This document shows positions 52,443 through 60,662 of a DNA stretch of 64,000 nucleotides, piece after piece. Source of the DNA: Streptosporangium carneum (GTDB lineage: Bacteria; Actinomycetota; Actinomycetes; Streptosporangiales; Streptosporangiaceae); assembly GCF_027922005.1 (NCBI RefSeq), contig NZ_BSEV01000002.1, forward strand, positions 62,001 to 126,000, written 5' to 3'. Position numbers and translations under genes: made by a program. Below the pieces are notes generated by a model. The model had not been told where the DNA came from and ran no database searches. It saw only the letters and a program-made list of their open reading frames with translations. Numbering within the stretch: the first letter of the stretch is position 1; each line of letters starts with the position of its first letter.

Positions 52443-53426
52443 ATGAGGTTCCGTCCATTAGCGCGCGTCTGCCTCGTCGTCGCCGCGCTCTCGGTTCTCG
52501 CCACCGCCTGCAACAGTGGAAAGGCCGCGACCAGTGCCGCGGCGAACGGTCTTGAGAAGACCGACCTCACCATCGGCATGCTGCCGCTGCCCGAAGTGGC
52601 GCCGGTGCAGATCGCCATCAAGCGGGGCTTCTTCAAGGCGGAGGGCCTGAACGTCAAGTTCACCATCATCGACGGAGGCGGCAGCGCGCTCCCCTCGCTG
52701 CTGAGCGGCGGCTTCGACGTGCTGCACAGCAACTACGTCTCCGCCTTCACCGCGGCCTCCCAGAAGGTCGCCGACCTGAAGGTCGTCGCCGAGGCCACCG
52801 TGGCGACCCCCGGCAGCTTCGTCCTGGTGACGGCGCCCAACTCGAACGTCACCAAGGTCGAGGACCTGAAGGGCAAGACGATCGGCGTCAACACCAAGCG
52901 CAACGTCGCGATGCTGACCACCAGCGTGACCCTGAAGGTACACGGTCTGGACCTCGACCGCGACAAGATTGAATTCGCCGAGATCCCGTTCCCCAACATG
53001 TGGCAGGCCCTCAAGACGGGACAGGTCGCCGCGGCCTTCCTGCCCGAGCCGTTCGTCAGCGCCGCCGCCGCCGACGGCGGGGTGAAGGTCACCGACCTCA
53101 TGGCCGGGCCGACCGACAGCTTCCCGATCGCGGGCTACTTCGTCACCGCCGACTTCGCGAGCAAGAACCCGAAGACGGTCGCCGCCTTCCAGCGGGCCCT
53201 GCTGAAGGCGCAGTCGGTCGCCGCGAGCGACCGCAAGGCGGTGGCCGAGGTCCTCCCCCTGTACACCAAGATCAACGCCCAGACAGCGGAGATCATGCAG
53301 CTCCCCGGCTATCCGATCACGACGAACGCCGTGCGACTGCAGCGGGTCTCCGACCTCATGTCCGAGTACGGCTATCTGCAGAAGCCGTTCAACGTCAACT
53401 CACTCTTGCTGGCAGGACAGAAGTGA
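52443..53426 (+). CDS. ABC transporter substrate-binding lipoprotein (NMT1/SsuA-like)
   Basis: A 327-residue lipoprotein with a lipobox LATAC (Cys23) after a basic, hydrophobic signal. The mature domain has LTIGMLPLPEVAPVQIAIKR, GFFKAEGLNVKFTIIDGG and DLKGKTIGVNT, typical of the SsuA/TauA/THI5-like group that binds sulfonates, nitrate, thiamine precursors or similar small molecules. GGAG precedes the ATG. Its stop overlaps the nitrilase-like gene start (GTGA). It should feed the two permeases upstream. Confidence 0.9.
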   Translation: MRFRPLARVCLVVAALSVLATACNSGKAATSAAANGLEKTDLTIGMLPLPEVAPVQIAIKRGFFKAEGLNVKFTIIDGGGSALPSLLSGGFDVLHSNYVSAFTAASQKVADLKVVAEATVATPGSFVLVTAPNSNVTKVEDLKGKTIGVNTKRNVAMLTTSVTLKVHGLDLDRDKIEFAEIPFPNMWQALKTGQVAAAFLPEPFVSAAAADGGVKVTDLMAGPTDSFPIAGYFVTADFASKNPKTVAAFQRALLKAQSVAASDRKAVAEVLPLYTKINAQTAEIMQLPGYPITTNAVRLQRVSDLMSEYGYLQKPFNVNSLLLAGQK

Positions 53427-54490
53427 TCGATGCCTACCAGGCGGTCGGCCTGGTTCCCACCATGCGCGGCGTCCGCAACCGGGACGAGATCCAGACGAAC
53501 CTCGAGCACATCGAGCACCTGGTCAAGGCGGCCTCCTGGCTGTCCAGCCTCGACCTTCCCGTGCGCCTGATCGCGATTCCCGAGGGCGCGCTCCAGGGGT
53601 TCAACGACGAGGTGCTCGACATCGACCACGAGGACTTCGCCCGGGAGTGCGCGATCGAGGTCCCCGGTCCGGAGACCGACAGGCTCGGCGCGCTGGCCCG
53701 GCAGTGGGACACCTACATCATCGCCCAGGCCAAGGCCCTCCACCCGGAGTTCCCCGGGCGCTTCTTCAACGTCGGCCTGGTGATCGACCCCGAGGGCGAG
53801 ATCGTTCTCACCCACTACAAGACGGTCCCGCTGCTTCCCGTCGAGCACTCGGTGACCCCGCACGACGTCTGGGACCGCTGGGTCGAGCTGTACGGCAAGA
53901 CCCTCGAGGCCTTCTACCCCGTCGCCGACACCGCGATCGGCAGGATCGGCATCCTCATGGCCAACGAGGCGTCGTATCCCGAGAACGCCCGCGGCCTCGC
54001 GATGAACGGCGCCGAGATCATCTACCGGGGCCCCTACCCGCACCCGCACGTCGGCAACGGGCTGTACGCGATCCAGAACCAGGCCAGGGCGCTGGACAAC
54101 AACTGCTACCTGATCGCGTGCAACGTCGGGACCTACTACCTGTCCGCCGAGTCCGACATCCCGATCGACACCTTCGGCGGCCACTCGATGGTCGTGGACT
54201 ACAAGGGCCAGATCGTCGGACGTCACGACTACGGCGGCGCGTCCTCCTGGGTGTCCGGCACGATCGACATCGAGGCGCTGCGCCGGTTCCGCGCCAACGC
54301 GCAGTGGGACAACTGGATCAAGGACCTCAAGACCGAGCAGTACCAGCTCATCTACGACAAGCCGATCTACCCGAAGAACCTCTACCTCGACCGCAAGCCG
54401 TACAACCACGCGGAGTTCCGCGCCGAGGTCATCGACAAGCAGATCGAGCTGATGCACGAACGCGGCATCTGGGTCCGCCCCGAGAAGTAG
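53423..54490 (+). CDS. nitrilase-superfamily protein lacking the catalytic cysteine
   Basis: A 355-residue carbon-nitrogen hydrolase fold protein. The triad Glu (Glu54, AIPEGAL) and Lys (Lys133, THYKTVPL) are in place. In the cysteine motif the sequence is IGILMANEASYPENARG, so Ala180 occupies the position of the Cys in the family pattern G-hh-C-Y-D/E--FPE. NNCYLIACNVG later is the usual downstream strand. GTG 53423 overlaps the lipoprotein stop by 4 bp. Such a protein would not hydrolyse nitriles or amides by the normal route; it might bind a ligand or use other chemistry. Confidence 0.85.
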   Translation: MIDAYQAVGLVPTMRGVRNRDEIQTNLEHIEHLVKAASWLSSLDLPVRLIAIPEGALQGFNDEVLDIDHEDFARECAIEVPGPETDRLGALARQWDTYIIAQAKALHPEFPGRFFNVGLVIDPEGEIVLTHYKTVPLLPVEHSVTPHDVWDRWVELYGKTLEAFYPVADTAIGRIGILMANEASYPENARGLAMNGAEIIYRGPYPHPHVGNGLYAIQNQARALDNNCYLIACNVGTYYLSAESDIPIDTFGGHSMVVDYKGQIVGRHDYGGASSWVSGTIDIEALRRFRANAQWDNWIKDLKTEQYQLIYDKPIYPKNLYLDRKPYNHAEFRAEVIDKQIELMHERGIWVRPEK

Positions 54491-54501
54491 CACCGGAAGA
54501 A

Positions 54502-54566
54502 CCGGGCCGGCTCGCCGGTGAAGCCGGCCCGGTGTGGGGCCCACCCTCGGGTGGGTCCCACACCGG
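54502..54566. terminator. paired overlapping hairpins, bidirectional terminator
   Basis: Hairpin 1 is CCGGGCCGGC with GCCGGCCCGG (54502-54532). Hairpin 2 is CCGGTGTGGG with CCCACACCGG plus an inner CCCACCC/GGGTGGG (54529-54566). They share bases 54529-54532, so only one can form fully. They separate the convergent nitrilase-like and GTPase genes. Confidence 0.8.
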
Positions 54567-54577
54567 GACACGACGGG

Positions 54578-55144
54578 TCAGACGCGCAGCGTGAGGACGT
54601 GCTCGACCAGGGTGATCAGGGTCGACTTCACGGCGTCACGCGAACGGGCGTCGGTCCGGACGACGGGGATGTGCGGGGAGATCGTCAGAGCTTCCCGCAC
54701 CTCCTCCTCGGCGTGGATGTGCGTGCCGCCGAAGCCGTTGAGCGCCACGACGAACGGCAGTCCGGCCTCCTCGAAGTAGTCGATCGCCGGGAAGCTGTCG
54801 GCCAGCCGCCGGGTGTCGACCAGCACGATCGCACCGATCGCGCCCTTCACGAGGTCGTCCCACATGAACCAGAACCGGTGCTGACCCGGCGTACCGAACA
54901 GGTACAGGATCAGGTCCCGGTCCAGCGAGACACGGCCGAAGTCCATGGCCACCGTGGTGGTCCGCTTGGTCGGGATGTGCGAGAGGTCGTCCACCTCCGC
55001 ACTGGCCTCCGTCATCACCGCTTCCGTGGTCAGCGGCATGATCTCGGAGACCGCGCCGACGAAGGTCGTCTTGCCGACACCGAATCCTCCGGCGACAACG
55101 ATCTTCGTTGACGTCATACCGGCGTCAGAGCCTGCGAAGCCCAC
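54578..55144 (-). CDS. conservon GTPase (CvnD type), copy 2
   Basis: A 188-residue Ras-like GTPase closely similar to the one at 44190-44783: GGFGVGKTTFVGAVSEI, TTTVAMDFGRVSLDRDLILY, LFGTPGQHRFWFMWDDLV. The NGFG segment replaces NKxD. I use GTG 55144, which gives the same 20-bp overlap with DUF742 as copy 1; ATG 55117 would be a shorter alternative. It likely cycles with the roadblock and DUF742 partners encoded just upstream. Confidence 0.92.
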   Translation of the reverse strand: MGFAGSDAGMTSTKIVVAGGFGVGKTTFVGAVSEIMPLTTEAVMTEASAEVDDLSHIPTKRTTTVAMDFGRVSLDRDLILYLFGTPGQHRFWFMWDDLVKGAIGAIVLVDTRRLADSFPAIDYFEEAGLPFVVALNGFGGTHIHAEEEVREALTISPHIPVVRTDARSRDAVKSTLITLVEHVLTLRV

Positions 55145-55535
55145 TGAGCACCCTTTCAAGCAAGTTGAGATCCGGCTTTCCGGTTCCGGCATCCAGCGAC
55201 GGCTGGTGGATCTGCACCAGGCCCTCGGCCGCCATGTCCGCGATCAGCACCCGGGTCACGCCCAACGGCATGCGCAACAGGGCAGAGAGCTCGGCGACCG
55301 AGCGTACCTGCTGGGACAACGAGATGATCGCCTGGTACTCCGTGGAGAGCGTGGAGGTGTCCACGCTCACGAACGTCGCCGAGGAGACCAGCGCCTCGAG
55401 CGCGAGCTGCATCCTGGGAGCTGTTCTTCCCCCGGTCACAGCGTACGGACGAATCAGACGATTACGTCCGCTCTTGGCCTGAGGCGTGCTGCCAGGGGGT
55501 TCCTCCCCCTGACCACGCCAACCTGGTGCGTCCAT
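55125..55535 (-). CDS. conservon DUF742 protein (CvnC type), copy 2
   Basis: A 136-residue DUF742 protein: LIRPYAVTGGRTAPRMQLAL, SLSQQVRSVAELSALLRMPL, TRVLIADMAAEGLVQIHQ. The last 15 residues (PDLNLLERVLSGLRRL) are identical with copy 1. GGGAGGTGAT precedes ATG 55535. Confidence 0.93.
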   Translation of the reverse strand: MDAPGWRGQGEEPPGSTPQAKSGRNRLIRPYAVTGGRTAPRMQLALEALVSSATFVSVDTSTLSTEYQAIISLSQQVRSVAELSALLRMPLGVTRVLIADMAAEGLVQIHQPSLDAGTGKPDLNLLERVLSGLRRL

Positions 55536-55544
55536 ATCACCTCC

Positions 55545-55967
55545 CTATCGCTGGGCCGACTGCAACTCTGCGCGCAGCGCAGGCGTGAGCGCCTGTCCCG
55601 CGCGCTCAGCCAGCATGGTCATCTGGTAGGCCACCAGGCCCATGTCACAGTCCGGTGAGGCCAGTACGGCCAGCGCGGAGCCGTCGCTGATCGACATCGT
55701 CAGCAGGAGACCCCGCTGCATCTCGATCACGGTCTGGGCGACGGGGCCGCCCTCGAAGACCCGGGAGGCTCCCTGGGTGAGACTGATCAGACCGGCCGTG
55801 ATCGCGGCGAGCTGGTCGGCGCGGTCCTTCGGGAAGCCCTGCGAGTAGGCCAACGGAAGGCCGTCCGCGGAGACGATCACCGCGTGGGCCACGCCGGGCA
55901 TCTCCTTGACGAACTCGGTGATCAGCCAATTGAAGCCGCGGGCGGCCTGACTGAGTTGGTGGTTCAC
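55545..55967 (-). CDS. conservon roadblock/LC7 protein (CvnB type), copy 2
   Basis: A 140-residue roadblock/LC7 protein nearly colinear with copy 1 (GVAHAVIVSADGLPLAYS, MSISDGSALAVLASPDCDMG). Its GTG start overlaps the kinase stop by four bases (GTGA), tighter than the 37-bp gap in copy 1. Confidence 0.93.
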   Translation of the reverse strand: MNHQLSQAARGFNWLITEFVKEMPGVAHAVIVSADGLPLAYSQGFPKDRADQLAAITAGLISLTQGASRVFEGGPVAQTVIEMQRGLLLTMSISDGSALAVLASPDCDMGLVAYQMTMLAERAGQALTPALRAELQSAQR

Positions 55968-58900
55968 TGGTTCTCTCCCTCAGCGGCGTTCAACCGCTCG
56001 TTCATCTCAGCGCGGCCCTGCCGAATGCCTTGCTGGAAACTGGACAGACGACTGCGCACCCGCTCCGCCGAGATCGGAGGCAGCGGGGCAGCCGGAGCGG
56101 CCGGCGCCGAGGCGGCGGCTCCGGGGACGAGGTTGGCCTTGGGCACCCGCTTGGGCAGGCCCGCCCCGGTCACGCCGCCCTCGACCGGCTTCTTGGCGAC
56201 CTCGGCGGCGGCCCAGCCCTGGTCGGCCGGGGTGCTCCACGGCTGCCTCTCGACGGCGGGCGGTCCCTGCCGTCCCGGACGCCGGATGGGCAGCACCGGC
56301 GGGTCGTCGTGAAGCGGGTCCTCGAGCAGGCCGGGCCCGCTCGTCGGCTCCTCGACCTCCGGCTCGGGCTCGACCTCGGGTTCGGCCACGAGCTCGGCGG
56401 AGGCGCTGCTGCGGAACCAGTCGGACCCGACCGCCGCGAAGATCGGCAGGAACTCCTCCGGCTCCGGCTCCGTCGGCGAGACCTCGACCGCGGGCAGGGC
56501 CTGGGTGTTGTCCGGGGCCTCGTGCCGCTGCGGCGCCCACGGGTCGACCGGCGGCATCTCCGGCCAGGACGGCGCGGACGACGGCTGCGCGGTCGACCTC
56601 GGCGGCCCGGCCGGGAACGACGGCTCCGCCGGGTAGGACGGCTGCGCCGCGGGGAAGGAAGGCTGCGCCGGGAACGACGGCTCGGCCGGGAACGAGGGCT
56701 GCGCCGCCGGGAACGGCGGCTGGCCCAGGAAGGACGTCTCCGCCGGGAAGGACCTGTCGGACTGGAAGGACCTGTCGGACTGGAACGACCTCTCCGCCGG
56801 GAACGACGGCTGGGCGGTCGGGAACGACGGGTCTCCGACGGGGAACGACGGATGCTCGGCGGGGAACGACGGCGGCGCGGTCGGCGTCAGGGGCGAGGAC
56901 CACAGGTCCTCGACCGCGGAGGCGGAGACCACCGGCGTCGACCACAGGTCCGCCACGGACGGGGTCGAGGGCTGCGGCGGCACCGGTGCGCCCGGCCCCC
57001 CGGGCGACCGGGTGGGAAGCCCGTTGGAGGCGCCGTGCGAGGGGCCGCTCCCGAACGGGTTCGGGCTCGGCGTCGCGCTGAACGGGTCGTGCTCGGGCAG
57101 GACGGAGGGGGCGTTCTGCCCCGCCATGGCCAGCTGGGGCATGAGCGGCGACTGGGCGACCACCTGCACGGGAAGCAGAACGACGGCGCTCAGGCCGCCG
57201 GTGTCGGGACGGCGGAGCTGGACCCTGATGCCGTGGCGCATGGCCAGCCGGCCGACCACGAACAGGCCCATTCGGCGGGAGACCGACAGGTCGACCGCGG
57301 GAGGCTCGGCCAGACGCCGGTTGGCCTCGGCGAGTTCCTCGTCGCTCATGCCGATGCCCGAGTCGGTGACCGCCAGGATGATGGCGCCCGTCTCGTTGGC
57401 GTTGCTGCTCACCATGATCTTGGTGTCCTGCGGCGAGAAGAAGATGGCGTTCTCGACGAGCTCCGCGATCAGGTGGACGATGTCGTTGACGGCCGAGCCG
57501 ACGATCAGGGTGCCCGACTCGACCCGCAGACCCACGCGCTCGTAGTTCTCGACCTCGGACAGCGAGGCGCGGACGACGTCGCTCAGCGGGACCGGCTCAC
57601 TCCACCTGCGGCTCTGCTCCTGACCCGCGAGGACCAGGAGGTTCTCGGAGTTACGGCGCATGCGGGTGGCCAGGTGGTCCAGCTTGAAGAGGCTGGCCAG
57701 CCGGGAGTCGTCCTGCTCGCCCTGCTCCAGGTCGTCGATGAGGTCGATCTGCCGTTCCACGAGCGACTGGGTGCGCCGGGAGAGGTTGACGAACATCGCG
57801 TTGACGTTGTTCCGCAGTTTGGCCTCGTCGCCCGCCAGGCGGATGGCCTCGCGGTGGACCTCGTCGAAGGCCCGGGCGACTTCTCCGATCTCGTCGCGGG
57901 CGGCCACGTCGATGGGGGCCACCTCCACGTTCGGTTCGGCCTCCGTGGACTCCCGCAGCACGCGGACGGTCTCGGGCAGCCGGGTGCTGGCCACCTCGAG
58001 CGCCTCGCTCCGCAGGCTGCGCAGCGGGCGGACCAGCGTTCCCGCCACCCAGGCGGTGACCAGCAGGATGATGATCAACAGAACGAGGATCGTGGCACCG
58101 GTGATGATGGCGCTGCGCTCTTCCGCGGCCTGCAGTTCCTGGCTGCGGGAGACGACCGAGGCGGCCAGGCTTCGCTCGACGGCGTTCATGCCGTCCACGA
58201 GAGCCGAGGCGGCGTCGTACCAGGCGTTCATGCCCATCTCCCTGGGCAGGCCCAGGTTCTCACGCATCCGCGACATGACCAGGGCTCGCAGGGAGTCGGC
58301 CTTGGCGATCTTCGGGTCGGTGAGCACGTCGCTCAGGCGCTTGGCGTCGGCCGGCGCCGCCGTCGCCTGGAAGGTGGCCTGCTCGCTGAGCTGGCTCTTG
58401 TAGGCGCCGAGGAAGTCGGCGGGGTCGTCGAAGTCGAAACGTCCCTCGATCCGGGCGACGAGGAGGATGCCTCGCTGCCTGGCGACCTGTTCCCTGGCCT
58501 GGGTGAGCGCGCCGAGCGCGAGGACGTCACCGATCAGCCGCTCGTCGCGGGCGCTTCGGCCGAGGTCGTCGTGCAGGGTGAGGAAGTCGTCGATCATACG
58601 CGAGTACACGCCGAGGGCCGCTCGCGGAAGCACGTCGCCGCTGGTGAGGGATTTCCGGAGGCTGAACAGGCCGTTCAGCCAGTTGCGGACCTGCGCGACC
58701 TCCGCGACGATGCGGGGGTCCTGGTCGTCGCCCAGCGCGTCGATCGCGGTGAGCACGTTCGTACGGGTCAGGTCGACCCGGCCCTGCAGGTCCTTGACCC
58801 TGGACAGTCGCGCGGGCCTGCGTCTGTCGGCGATGTACCAGGCGGTGAGGTCCCGTTCGTCCGCCAGCTCGTAGGAGATGGTGGTGAGCTGGTCGACGAG

Positions 58901-59095
58901 CGCTGCGACCTCGGCCGTCTGGCGATACTCCGTGGCGTTGTTCAGGGAGCTGTTGAGCTGGAGTCCACTCAGCACCACCGCCGCGGCCGTGGGGAGCAGG
59001 ATCAGCGCGACCAGTCGGGGACGCACGCGCCAGTTCGAGGGCAGGAATCGACTGCCCACCGCTGACACACGGTGGTTGCGGCGGTCTTGTGTCAT
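55964..59095 (-). CDS. conservon sensor histidine kinase (CvnA type), copy 2
   Basis: A 1043-residue kinase with the same plan as copy 1: TM1 near 28-47, NIT-like sensor region, TM2 and HAMP, DHp-like FKLDHLATRMRRNSENLL, HATPase with ELVENAIFFSPQ, TDSGIGM and RRMGLFVVGRLA. A linker of about 300 residues then carries a PSFPAE-type array (over a dozen units, 56600-56880). The C-terminus repeats LPKRVPKANLVPG and RSRLSSFQQGIRQGR. Start is ATG 59095 or GTG 59098. Confidence 0.93.
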   Translation of the reverse strand: MTQDRRNHRVSAVGSRFLPSNWRVRPRLVALILLPTAAAVVLSGLQLNSSLNNATEYRQTAEVAALVDQLTTISYELADERDLTAWYIADRRRPARLSRVKDLQGRVDLTRTNVLTAIDALGDDQDPRIVAEVAQVRNWLNGLFSLRKSLTSGDVLPRAALGVYSRMIDDFLTLHDDLGRSARDERLIGDVLALGALTQAREQVARQRGILLVARIEGRFDFDDPADFLGAYKSQLSEQATFQATAAPADAKRLSDVLTDPKIAKADSLRALVMSRMRENLGLPREMGMNAWYDAASALVDGMNAVERSLAASVVSRSQELQAAEERSAIITGATILVLLIIILLVTAWVAGTLVRPLRSLRSEALEVASTRLPETVRVLRESTEAEPNVEVAPIDVAARDEIGEVARAFDEVHREAIRLAGDEAKLRNNVNAMFVNLSRRTQSLVERQIDLIDDLEQGEQDDSRLASLFKLDHLATRMRRNSENLLVLAGQEQSRRWSEPVPLSDVVRASLSEVENYERVGLRVESGTLIVGSAVNDIVHLIAELVENAIFFSPQDTKIMVSSNANETGAIILAVTDSGIGMSDEELAEANRRLAEPPAVDLSVSRRMGLFVVGRLAMRHGIRVQLRRPDTGGLSAVVLLPVQVVAQSPLMPQLAMAGQNAPSVLPEHDPFSATPSPNPFGSGPSHGASNGLPTRSPGGPGAPVPPQPSTPSVADLWSTPVVSASAVEDLWSSPLTPTAPPSFPAEHPSFPVGDPSFPTAQPSFPAERSFQSDRSFQSDRSFPAETSFLGQPPFPAAQPSFPAEPSFPAQPSFPAAQPSYPAEPSFPAGPPRSTAQPSSAPSWPEMPPVDPWAPQRHEAPDNTQALPAVEVSPTEPEPEEFLPIFAAVGSDWFRSSASAELVAEPEVEPEPEVEEPTSGPGLLEDPLHDDPPVLPIRRPGRQGPPAVERQPWSTPADQGWAAAEVAKKPVEGGVTGAGLPKRVPKANLVPGAAASAPAAPAAPLPPISAERVRSRLSSFQQGIRQGRAEMNERLNAAEGENQ

Positions 59096-59221
59096 CACTG
59101 GCCTACGTAACCCCTCGCCGGTTTTGGATACGGCGGTAGCAATTTGAGCACATCCTTTATGTCACTTCGAATGGAGTGTGTGCCGACAAATCCCCCCAAA
59201 AGGGATATTTGACAACAAAAC

Positions 59222-60628
59222 TCATGATGGCCGGAAAGATTCTTTAGCCTCGGGGACCTGGTGTTTGATCATCAAGTGCCGGGTCACCGAGTACTCCTGG
59301 ACCGCCTCCTGACTCATGTCCTTACCGAAGCCACTGCCCTTGACTCCGCCGTGCGGGGCCTCCGAGGCGATCGGCAGATGGTCGTTCACCCAGGTCACGC
59401 CCACATCGAGCCGGTGGGAGACACGCAGTGCCCGCGCCACGTCCGTGGACCAGATCGAGGAGGCCAGGCCGTACGGGGTGTCGTTGGCCAGCCGTACCGC
59501 CTCGTCCTCGCCGTCGAAGGGCAGGGCCAGAAGAACGGGTCCGAAAAGCTCGCCCTGAACGATCTCGCTGTCCTGACGGGCCCCGACGATCAGCGTCGGC
59601 GGGTAACGGAAGCCAGGGCCCTCGATCGGGGAGCCGCCGCAGAGCACGGAGGCCCCCTCGGCGAGCGAGCGTTCGACGAAGCCGTGCACGCGGGCCCGGT
59701 GGTCCGCGGAGATCAGCGGCCCGATGTCCGTCGCCGGGTCCCAGGGGTCGCCGACCCTGACCCTCTCGAGCGTGGCGCGAAGCGCGTCGACGGCCTCGTC
59801 GTACACGTCGCGGGAGATGTAGACACGGGTCGCCGCGGTGCAGTCCTGGCCGGTGTTGTAGGTCGCGCCCATCGCCACGCCCCTGGCCATCTCCGCCAGG
59901 TCGGCGTCGCCGAAGACCAGGGCGGGGGCCTTGCCGCCGAGCTCCAGGTGGACCCGCTTGAGGGACCCCGCCGCACCGCGCATGACGGCGCGGCCCGTCT
60001 CGGTCGAACCGGTGACGCTCACCATGTCCACGCCCGGGTCCGTGACCAGGGCCTCACCGACCTCGGCGTCGCCGAGGACGACCTGGAGCAGGCCCTGCGG
60101 CGCGCCCGCCCTCGCGAACAGCTCGGCCAGCCTGAGCGTGGTGCCCGGCGTCTGCGGCGCGGGCTTGATGACCACCGCGTTGCCTGCGGCGAGCGCGGGA
60201 CCGAGCTTCCACACGGCCATCACGAGAGGGAAGTTCCAGGGCGCGATGGACCCGACGACACCGACGGGGCGGCGCACCAGCACCGAGGTGTAGCCGGAGC
60301 TGAGCACCCCGGCCCCGGTGCCCTCGAGCGAGCGGGCGGCCCCGGCGAAGAAGCGGAGGTTGTCGGCCGCGAACGGCAGCTCGCCGTCGCGGAACACCGC
60401 GGCGGGCTTACCCGTCTCCGTCACCTCGAGGCGGGTGAGCTCCTCGGCGTCGGCCTCGACGAGATCGGCGAAGCGCAGCATCACCCTGGCCCGCTCGGCC
60501 GGGGTCGCCTGGCTCCACTCCTCGTAGGCGGCCCGCGCCCGCCGTACGGCGGCGCCCACCTCCTCGACCGGGGTGTCAGGCACCTCCCGCAGGAGCTCAC
60601 CGCTCGCCGGGTTGATCAACTTGCCCAT
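59222..60628 (-). CDS. aldehyde dehydrogenase, aminobutyraldehyde-like (second)
   Basis: A 468-residue dehydrogenase. Catalytic residues are Glu229 (HLELGGKAP) and Cys263 (NTGQDCTAATRV); APWNFP and VTGSTETG bind NAD. It resembles the enzyme at 13451-14908 and the PatD/Prr group. Here it follows a glycosyltransferase gene by 34 bp, so both are likely one operon controlled by the TetR gene upstream. Its in-vivo aldehyde is unknown. Confidence 0.92.
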   Translation of the reverse strand: MGKLINPASGELLREVPDTPVEEVGAAVRRARAAYEEWSQATPAERARVMLRFADLVEADAEELTRLEVTETGKPAAVFRDGELPFAADNLRFFAGAARSLEGTGAGVLSSGYTSVLVRRPVGVVGSIAPWNFPLVMAVWKLGPALAAGNAVVIKPAPQTPGTTLRLAELFARAGAPQGLLQVVLGDAEVGEALVTDPGVDMVSVTGSTETGRAVMRGAAGSLKRVHLELGGKAPALVFGDADLAEMARGVAMGATYNTGQDCTAATRVYISRDVYDEAVDALRATLERVRVGDPWDPATDIGPLISADHRARVHGFVERSLAEGASVLCGGSPIEGPGFRYPPTLIVGARQDSEIVQGELFGPVLLALPFDGEDEAVRLANDTPYGLASSIWSTDVARALRVSHRLDVGVTWVNDHLPIASEAPHGGVKGSGFGKDMSQEAVQEYSVTRHLMIKHQVPEAKESFRPS

Positions 60629-60662
60629 GGAACTTCTTTCATCGTGGTGGTGCTGGGAGCCC

